A stretch of DNA of 12,125 bases from positions 1-12,125 of the forward strand of contig JAJDEK010000214.1 of the NCBI GenBank assembly GCA_029259875.1. The letters are read 5' to 3'. This DNA comes from Planctomycetaceae bacterium. Its GTDB lineage: Bacteria; Planctomycetota; Planctomycetia; Planctomycetales; Planctomycetaceae. A program made the position numbers and the translations under genes. Below, piece after piece: positions 6,827 through 12,125 of the stretch (its first letter is position 1; each line of letters begins with the position of its first letter). The notes below the pieces were generated by a model. It did no database searches, had not been told where the DNA came from, and worked only from the letters and a program-made list of their open reading frames with translations.

Positions 6827-9040
6827 TTACTGCTCCTTCTCAGATAAGGGAGAAGAAGTGACTGGCAAAGGATCCAATATATATTTTGCCTCTGTCTGTA
6901 ACCCCATTTTCTGTGCTGATAATTTCAATCTCTCGTAATACTGATTGCCACCCGGACTAATTGTAAACTGAATAGTAGGTACCCAGTAGAAGCCCTTTGG
7001 TGCAGGACCCCAGGCGTCGACATGTTGATCCATCACCATGATCATAGACTGTAATAACTCGTCCTGTGTCACTCCCTGATTGACGCGCACACTCTGTTTA
7101 TCTCCGACGATGATGCGGTCGGATCCTACTTGAACAGTAATTTCTCTCTCAAAACCGATCCCTGAACGTGATTGATGAGGTTGCCAGCGTTGATTCTTTG
7201 CGGATTCAATCACTGATTGAGCGCCACCTTTACTTCGATTAAAAGCGAACGAACTCATACTGTTACCTGCTCCCGAAGAAGATTTCCCGGGAGGCGCTCC
7301 TTCTGAACGGGCCTGAGACTGTGAGCTTCTTCTCTCTTGCTTCGAACGTTTTGAGCCGTTTTGACTTTGGCTTTCGTTCTTTTGAGTTCCTTGGCCTTGA
7401 CTCCCTTCACTGCGAAATGCATTTTCAATCACGCGATTTGCTGCAGAAGTGGATGTGGACTCGGTTTGGCTCTCCCGGTTTCGAAAGTCTGACGTCCCAC
7501 TAGCTTTTGAACCATCGAGTGCAACCAAATGCTGCTCTGCCTCTCGTTTCAGTTGTTCACGCCCCATCACTTTTGCCTGTTTCAATCCAGAATCTCTACC
7601 CACACTTTGGTTCTGACCTTTTTTTGCTTTTAAATCTGCGAGATCATAAACTTCCGCTCCCTGTCGACTTCCAGGAATTCGTTTGAAGGTACCAGTTCTC
7701 TGTTGTGTTGAGGTAGAGCTTTCACCAGAGTTCAATCCTCTTTGTTCAGATTCGGTATTTCCTGGACCTTCATTAGCAACGATGTGTCGTTGGTTTGCAA
7801 GACGTTGTAAATACTTTGCGCGTGCCATTTGCTGGCGTGGAGTTAACACGTCACTAAAAAGAGACTCACCGTCAGCTCCCCCACTCTTACGCGCTGCCAG
7901 TTTCCCTGGCCGTTGATGTGAACCAGCGCCTGTACCCAACTCATCTTCAGGTTCAATCACTCGTACCATGCCGGTCCGTGCATCAAATTGTAGTCTGCGG
8001 CCGCCAGAACCTGATCCATCCTGATATTGATGCAACTGCGACACAAGTTGTTTACGTTCGCTTAAAACACGATCTATGGCATCCTGGCAAACCTGTTCTG
8101 CAATCAAATCTTTTTCAGGTAGCTCAAAGTCCCAGTCAGCATCAATCAATTCATAGCCTGAATCTAAACTCAGATTATTGAGTAACTTTCTCGCAACATA
8201 ATAACCAACACTTCCGCTTGGTCTCACCAAAATCAAAACATAGGGTTCCTGATTTGATTGCTGACTTTTGTTCTGCCAGTATTTAACTAATGCCTGAGTA
8301 CCAGACAACAAAGGATTGTACCCGGGTGTAAAATCTTTTAAATCATCCGGAGTCAAAGTGATTCCTTCTGGAATAAATGTCAGCCCTTTGTCAGTACATT
8401 CGATTAAAATAGGCCGTTTCGCAGTCCCGGTTTGACCATCATAAGGAATCACAGAATATTTACTACGAGCGTTTTTTTGTGACTGTTTTTTCTCTTGTAG
8501 TAAGTGCAATTCTTCTTGAAGCAGTTCAGCGGCACGAAGCTTCTGCTGCGTGATTTGCGCCATTTTATCATTGAGTTCTTTATCTTTTTGACTTAGTACT
8601 TGAAGCTGCTGCTTACTCTCATTCAATATACTTTCAGATTGAGTCAGTTCATTTTTTAATCGAATCAAATTTTGATTCTGTGATTTAAGATCGGCCAGTT
8701 TTTTTGCTCTCTCTAAACTCAAAGCTCTTAACTTTGCTTCGTGTTCTATTGCAAGGTTAATCACCTGTGGTTCTGGAATGGCAAGCGGCTCTTCCGGTTT
8801 TATAATTTTAGGTGCAGGCATTTCCGGTTCGAGAACTTCGGCAGCAAATAAAACAGGAGGAAAGAAATCTTCTTCAACTACTTCTTCCACGGAAACACTT
8901 TGTACCTGCTGCAGGGCCTGATGACGGATCCGGCGAGTCGTGACGACCAACAGGAAAATCAAAGCTCCCATAGCACAAATAAGAACCGCCAAAAACGGAA
9001 ATAGCGATACCGAACGTGTTTCGCGACCATGTTTACGCAT
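6827..9040 (-). CDS. Large ExbD-like membrane-anchored protein lacking the membrane Asp
   Basis: Uncharacterised 737-residue protein. One N-terminal transmembrane helix (about 13-34) in the phrase SLFPFLAVLICAMGALIF follows a basic N-terminus, so the rest is likely periplasmic. An acidic, proline-rich stretch (about 51-95) leads to a coiled coil (about 98-190). A first globular module (about 208-305) has RPILIECTDKGLTFIPEG and EPYVLILVRPSGSVGYYVAR. A Ser/Gln/Gly/Arg-rich linker of low complexity spans about 340-625. A second module (about 630-725) has REITVQVGSDRIIV and IQFTISPGGNQYYERLK. The order strand, hairpin, spacer, strand-helix resembles the ExbD/TolR periplasmic domain. Ala18 occupies the position of the ExbD proton-carrying Asp. 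It is second gene of the operon, 69 nt after the MotA/ExbB-like stop; an in-frame stop two codons before its ATG fixes the upstream limit, and no clear Shine-Dalgarno is visible. Confidence 0.82.
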   Translation of the reverse strand: MRKHGRETRSVSLFPFLAVLICAMGALIFLLVVTTRRIRHQALQQVQSVSVEEVVEEDFFPPVLFAAEVLEPEMPAPKIIKPEEPLAIPEPQVINLAIEHEAKLRALSLERAKKLADLKSQNQNLIRLKNELTQSESILNESKQQLQVLSQKDKELNDKMAQITQQKLRAAELLQEELHLLQEKKQSQKNARSKYSVIPYDGQTGTAKRPILIECTDKGLTFIPEGITLTPDDLKDFTPGYNPLLSGTQALVKYWQNKSQQSNQEPYVLILVRPSGSVGYYVARKLLNNLSLDSGYELIDADWDFELPEKDLIAEQVCQDAIDRVLSERKQLVSQLHQYQDGSGSGGRRLQFDARTGMVRVIEPEDELGTGAGSHQRPGKLAARKSGGADGESLFSDVLTPRQQMARAKYLQRLANQRHIVANEGPGNTESEQRGLNSGESSTSTQQRTGTFKRIPGSRQGAEVYDLADLKAKKGQNQSVGRDSGLKQAKVMGREQLKREAEQHLVALDGSKASGTSDFRNRESQTESTSTSAANRVIENAFRSEGSQGQGTQKNESQSQNGSKRSKQERRSSQSQARSEGAPPGKSSSGAGNSMSSFAFNRSKGGAQSVIESAKNQRWQPHQSRSGIGFEREITVQVGSDRIIVGDKQSVRVNQGVTQDELLQSMIMVMDQHVDAWGPAPKGFYWVPTIQFTISPGGNQYYERLKLSAQKMGLQTEAKYILDPLPVTSSPLSEKEQ

Positions 9041-9109
9041 GAATTAAACCGGGGAAATAGACTTCGTTCAGAATGAAATAAATGAGAATCGCAACATCCG
9101 TTTTCACTA

Positions 9110-10669
9110 TCAGGCAGCATTATTTCGATTGGACCGTGCGGTGAGTAAATGTACTGCCGCACTCAAACTATGCAGGGTTTCTTCAAATGTCTCTGCCGCA
9201 CGAATTGCATCCAGATTTTCATTCAACCTTTTCTGTAAACCAACCAGATGTTCTTCTTGGCCCACTATTTTCAAGAGGTTTTCACTCTGTGAATTAAGAG
9301 CTTCAATCTGTAATGAAGAAACTTCTGAACTTTCTTTCAATTGCTGATTCCACTGTCTGACTTCACCGGCAACTTCTTTTGTTGCTATCTCAATTTGTGA
9401 TGTCTGTCGTGTTTGAGCCGAGATGACATCTTGATGGACTTCATTCCAAATCTGAGCCAGATGCTTGGAAAATTGGCTGTTCGAGTCTTTCTGCGTTTCC
9501 TGCCAGCGAGTCATCATCAATTCAATTTGTTCGGTCGTTGATTGATAGGCACCTAGAAATTCGTTCCGCAGTGATTCCAGTTGTGAAGAATGGCTTCCCA
9601 GAGTGTTTGACATTCCCTCTTGCATTGAATGATCAAAATTCACTTGCTGCCGTTCCATCACTTCGGTCCAGCGACTCCGCAATGTCTCCAGGTTTTGCTG
9701 CCAAAGCTCTGTTTGGCGCTGTATCATTTCTTCTGTACTCTGGACCAGTTGTTGAGCAGCTTCTGCCTCTGCCAACTCCAGCGAGCTGGCCGATTTCTCA
9801 GACACACTCATACAGGTCGCAATATTTTGAATACCAAAGAACTCAATCTTCTCCAGTTGCTTTTGCTCCATACGTTCAACAACAAAAGTTGAAAAGACCA
9901 GAACTAATGATAAACCTAATGCTAATGCTGTCGTATCAAAGGCAACCGCCAATCCACCTGTCACTTCAGAAAGAGAGGTATCCAGTTGATCGGGCGTCAC
10001 ATTCGCAATAGCAATCGTGATACCAATGACCGTACCCAGAAACCCGATAATGGGGACTGCCCAGGTAATCGTTCGAATGAGAGAATAGCTGGCATGCATC
10101 TGCTCGGCTGCCAGTTCTGCTAGATACTTGAGATGTTCATCGAGGTCTTGGACAGACCGTCGCGCCTTCACATAGGTAACCACATCCTGTAGTCTTTTGC
10201 CAAGGTAGGTCTCTCCAATCCAACTCGGAAGAAACTGCACCTGCTCCTCAAAGACATCAATTCGCTCGTTGATATCTTCAACCTCACCTATCGTTTCCCA
10301 ATCAATTTTTGTTTCTGTCAACGACTTATTCTGACTAAGCATGCCGATGCCCTTCACACCGATGATCGCCATGCCAATAAAGAATAACGCTGCTGTTGCA
10401 TATTCGAGAGGGTGACTGCAAAAATATCGTTCTATGAGCGCCTGGTATAAAGGAAGATGAGGAATCAGTGCGTAAAAACCGAATGTAGCAGCTGTCCCCC
10501 AAAAAAGAGGAGATTTCAGGACTGCTTTCGACCAATTCAACAAGTGATCTACTTTTTCACTTTTCGGCAGCGATTCTGCGTGTTCCATCTGTCTGTTCAC
10601 ATCCTTAAAGGCACTGGTACTCTGCCAGAACTTAATATTTGGGTTAAACCCCACATAGGCTGTACCCAT
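9110..10669 (-). CDS. MotA/TolQ/ExbB-like proton-channel protein with long cytoplasmic tail
   Basis: 519-residue membrane protein of the MotA/TolQ/ExbB superfamily, which forms pentameric ion channels around ExbD/MotB-type partners. Predicted membrane segments lie at about 55-80, 92-111, 199-223 and 238-264. The pore helices carry the family signature: VPIIGFLGTVIGITIAI (205-221) and GGLAVAFDTTALALGLSLVLV (238-258), with Thr246/Thr247 in the polar patch. A cytoplasmic loop lies at 112-198. After the last helix comes a tail of about 255 residues rich in Gln, Glu and Ser, predicted helical and coiled-coil, much longer than in ExbB or TolQ. A long tail after the channel is also known in the ZorA protein of Zorya defence, but no ZorC, ZorD or ZorE partner is here. 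It is first gene of the operon with the two ExbD-like proteins, which are its likely partners. GGGAG sits 12-16 nt before the ATG. Confidence 0.9.
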   Translation of the reverse strand: MGTAYVGFNPNIKFWQSTSAFKDVNRQMEHAESLPKSEKVDHLLNWSKAVLKSPLFWGTAATFGFYALIPHLPLYQALIERYFCSHPLEYATAALFFIGMAIIGVKGIGMLSQNKSLTETKIDWETIGEVEDINERIDVFEEQVQFLPSWIGETYLGKRLQDVVTYVKARRSVQDLDEHLKYLAELAAEQMHASYSLIRTITWAVPIIGFLGTVIGITIAIANVTPDQLDTSLSEVTGGLAVAFDTTALALGLSLVLVFSTFVVERMEQKQLEKIEFFGIQNIATCMSVSEKSASSLELAEAEAAQQLVQSTEEMIQRQTELWQQNLETLRSRWTEVMERQQVNFDHSMQEGMSNTLGSHSSQLESLRNEFLGAYQSTTEQIELMMTRWQETQKDSNSQFSKHLAQIWNEVHQDVISAQTRQTSQIEIATKEVAGEVRQWNQQLKESSEVSSLQIEALNSQSENLLKIVGQEEHLVGLQKRLNENLDAIRAAETFEETLHSLSAAVHLLTARSNRNNAA

Positions 10670-10790
10670 TGAGTTCTACCACTCCCAGAATTGAAAGCCG
10701 TTGAATCACAGACAACGCCTTGGAACTGGTGGAAAGAAACTCTTATCTCTGGTTGCTAACGAGAGCTAATCTTATTCCCATTAATGGAAA

Positions 10791-10819
10791 ATTACTCAAT
10801 TACTTGTTACTTGAGTAAT
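10791..10819. repeat. Perfect 9-bp inverted repeat, possible operator
   Basis: ATTACTCAA (10791-10799) and TTGAGTAAT (10811-10819) are exact reverse complements with 11 nt between them. Centre-to-centre the arms are 20 bp apart, two helical turns, as expected for a dimeric regulator. No T-tract follows, so a terminator is unlikely. The right arm overlaps the candidate -35 box TTGAGT. Confidence 0.55.
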
Positions 10820-10837
10820 ACATACATTCGTTATAAT
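10811..10837 (+). promoter_or_regulatory. Candidate sigma-70-type promoter
   Basis: The perfect -10 box TATAAT stands at 10832-10837, with TTGAGT (10811-10816) as the -35 box and a 15-nt spacer, slightly short. It would give a leader of over 300 nt before the gene at 11167. On the other strand the same core reads TATAAC (10835 to 10830), with TTGGTT (10857 to 10852) 16 nt upstream, a weak candidate for the stator-like operon. The two could overlap. Confidence 0.35.
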
Positions 10838-10854
10838 CGACACATTGTGACAAC

Positions 10855-10885
10855 CAAGTTGAAGAAAACTTCTGCATCAAGTTGA
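10855..10885. repeat. Pair of CAAGTTGA direct repeats
   Basis: CAAGTTGA occurs at 10855-10862 and again at 10878-10885, 23 nt apart start to start, roughly two helical turns. They might be half-sites for an activator or repressor. The short length means chance is possible. Confidence 0.3.
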
Positions 10886-11060
10886 GAAGCAAAAAGTAAT
10901 CAAAAATATTCGTTCGAACACTAATCGAAATGAGTGAAACTAATGAGGATCGGTTTGGTATATTTTTTCAATAAACTGCTTTGACAATAGAAGTTAGAAT
11001 TCACAAACTGGATACAGTTTTTACTCCAGATCTCTAAAAAGAATAATTGCTTCAGGGATT

Positions 11061-11076
11061 CAGTCCATTTGGACTG
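11061..11076 (+). other. Small hairpin before an orphan GGAGG
   Basis: CAGTCC and GGACTG form a perfect 6-bp stem with an ATTT loop. Five bases later the perfect Shine-Dalgarno-like GGAGG (11082-11086) appears, but no ATG, GTG or TTG follows at normal spacing, and the gene at 11167 is too far away to use it. Confidence 0.35.
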
Positions 11077-11166
11077 TTCACGGAGGAAATAGCCTGTTTT
11101 ACTGCTGATTGGTACTCGTCTTTTTCATTTAATTAATTTCTAATTCAAACCTTCACGTTTGCTAAT

Positions 11167-12125
11167 ATGACTGCATCGCGTAATCACAAATCTGGACAAG
11201 ATTCATTGCCCACCGTTGATAAATTAATCACACGGGAGATTCTAGGGTATTTGAATTTCTCCAATGGAAAACCTGATCCCAAGTTTCGCTTTAATTGGAA
11301 TCAACTCTTTTCCGAATTGGACAGACATCCTACTTCAGAAATTCTGTACTCTCTTTTGACCTCTGATCTAAAAGCTCTCAAAGGCACAACGCCAGCTTTC
11401 CAGGAAATCAAGCAGGCAGAAAGTGTGCTTCGAATCGCTTTCAAGGAATGCCTGCCACAATACAAGCAGCACCACCGAGACCTGCTGTTTCATGTTGCAG
11501 AACAAGAATTTTTACAACCCTATTTTCTAGCAGTTCTGTTTGAAGCCTTACTCGAACAAGGAGGCCCTTGGGAATCGAACGAACATGTCGTTCAAGGGAC
11601 GATAGAAAAACTCAATGATTTTGTCGGCTTCCGCCCTGTGGCTATTCTTGAGAATAACCAAAAAATGCAGGTTTATCCGCATGAGAAATTTCGGCCCATT
11701 CCTCTCTACTTTCGAGACTGTGGTGTAGCCAGTGGTCCCTATCAACGATTAATCGAATACACAATTAAAACATTACAAACCACTCCGAATGACCTGTTGC
11801 ATCAGGCACATTTTGGACTGGATAAAATGGATGAAATCGCCATTGATCTCCGTGCACACGATCACTTGCATCCCGTCAACAAACGAACCAACTATATGTT
11901 TGGTGAATGGGACCCCCATATCATTGACAACCAAGGTTACTATCGTCGATTTGTCATCCGAAAATTAATTCTTGACTCACTGTTAGCCTGGATTGACGAA
12001 AACAAAGAGCTACCTCTGCAAGAACGTTTGCAAGATGCCGCTGCTGTTTTGAGTGGGACTATGTTGATGGCCTCTTCCATTAGTGGATCGGGACCAGACA
12101 CTCATTCCAGTGAAATCAGCTTAAC
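11167..12125 (+). CDS. Long uncharacterised planctomycete protein, 3' end cut by the window
   Basis: An ATG at 11167 opens a frame that stays open for 319 codons to the window edge, with no stop. It begins MTASRNHKSGQDSLPTVDKL. The first 150 or so residues look mostly helical, with a block LLFHVAEQEFLQPYFLAVLFE. A section with KLNDFVGFRPVAILE and PHEKFRPIPLYF follows, and then the striking motif DHLHPVNKRTNYMFGEWDPH, DNQGYYRRFV. Shortly after comes the block AAAVLSGTMLMASSISGSGPD. I recall similar HPVNKR-NY-FG-WDPH motifs in long planctomycete hypothetical proteins, but I cannot name a family or function. No signal peptide is evident. No Shine-Dalgarno precedes the start, and stops interrupt the frame upstream (for example 11134-11136). 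It is divergent from the stator-like operon across the regulatory gap. Confidence 0.8.
   Translation, partial: MTASRNHKSGQDSLPTVDKLITREILGYLNFSNGKPDPKFRFNWNQLFSELDRHPTSEILYSLLTSDLKALKGTTPAFQEIKQAESVLRIAFKECLPQYKQHHRDLLFHVAEQEFLQPYFLAVLFEALLEQGGPWESNEHVVQGTIEKLNDFVGFRPVAILENNQKMQVYPHEKFRPIPLYFRDCGVASGPYQRLIEYTIKTLQTTPNDLLHQAHFGLDKMDEIAIDLRAHDHLHPVNKRTNYMFGEWDPHIIDNQGYYRRFVIRKLILDSLLAWIDENKELPLQERLQDAAAVLSGTMLMASSISGSGPDTHSSEISL

Larger units (their letters stand above)
10670..11166. promoter_or_regulatory. 497-bp divergent regulatory region
   Basis: This AT-rich gap separates the leftward stator-like operon from the rightward hypothetical gene. It has no convincing gene. It holds an inverted repeat, a TATAAT box, a pair of direct repeats, the 8-bp palindrome GTTCGAAC (10912-10919), a small hairpin and an orphan GGAGG. 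A perfect TTGACA (10981-10986) also occurs, but no good -10 box stands 16-18 nt after it. Confidence 0.5.

Noticed and set aside
9063..9077. Near-palindrome TTCGTTC-A-GAATGAA in the gap between the first two stator-like genes
   Set aside because: It has one mismatch and a single-base centre, so it cannot form a hairpin; as a binding site it is within chance expectation.
9538..10011. 157-codon open frame on the plus strand
   Set aside because: It lies wholly antisense to the MotA/ExbB-like gene, has no recognisable motif and no good ribosome binding site.
5665..10669. Zorya-type anti-phage system
   Set aside because: The tailed MotA-like protein recalls ZorA, but neither partner shows an OmpA-like wall-binding domain and no ZorC, ZorD or ZorE gene is present. 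The flanking genes look like housekeeping or planctomycete core genes.
10930..10974. 14-codon ORF MSETNEDRFGIFFQ in the divergent region
   Set aside because: It has no ribosome binding site and is too short to separate from chance; it could be a leader peptide only if profiling data showed it.

Overview
The window looks like a piece of a planctomycete chromosome (order Planctomycetales, moderate GC). I judge this from protein style, not from a marker gene. The EF-G is of the spirochaete/planctomycete/deltaproteobacterial (spdEFG1/mitochondrial EFG1-like) type. A CitG-family protein sits next to a 6-pyruvoyl-tetrahydropterin-synthase homologue. The ExbB/ExbD-like operon and the long uncharacterised protein at the right end carry motifs I associate with planctomycete hypothetical proteins. 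Many starts lack a strong Shine-Dalgarno sequence, as is common in this phylum. Species cannot be told from the sequence alone. I see no insertion sequence, integrase, tRNA, rRNA or CRISPR array.

Layout. (1) 69-2213 (+): fusA for elongation factor G, standing alone outside any str operon and closed by a strong hairpin. (2) 2245-3174 (-): a DapA/KDG-dehydratase-family aldolase or lyase, convergent with fusA, whose last codons and stop lie inside the shared bidirectional terminator. (3) 3338-5656 (+): a likely three-gene operon of a CitG-like (triphosphoribosyl-dephospho-CoA synthase family) protein, a PTPS/QueD-family enzyme overlapping it by 8 nt, and a thioredoxin-TPR protein of the CnoX/YbbN type with an intact CGPC site. 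(4) 5665-10669 (-): a three-gene operon of a MotA/TolQ/ExbB-like proton-channel protein with a long cytoplasmic helical tail, then two different single-pass proteins that resemble ExbD/TolR/MotB in layout. (5) 10670-11166: a 497-bp divergent intergenic region with an inverted repeat, a TATAAT box, direct repeats and a hairpin. (6) 11167-window end (+): the first 319 codons of a long uncharacterised planctomycete protein, cut by the window edge.

The most interesting unit is the stator-like operon. One ExbD-like subunit carries an aspartate in its membrane helix at the place used for proton transfer in ExbD/MotB. Its partner has alanine there. The two proteins appear to share a small C-terminal fold, present twice in the larger one. 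This suggests an ion-driven complex built on an asymmetric pair of ExbD-like proteins. The CitG-PTPS pair is the second point: no citrate or malonate lyase genes are present, and planctomycetes are known to have tetrahydromethanopterin-linked C1 enzymes, so a role in pterin or C1 cofactor synthesis is plausible but unproven.
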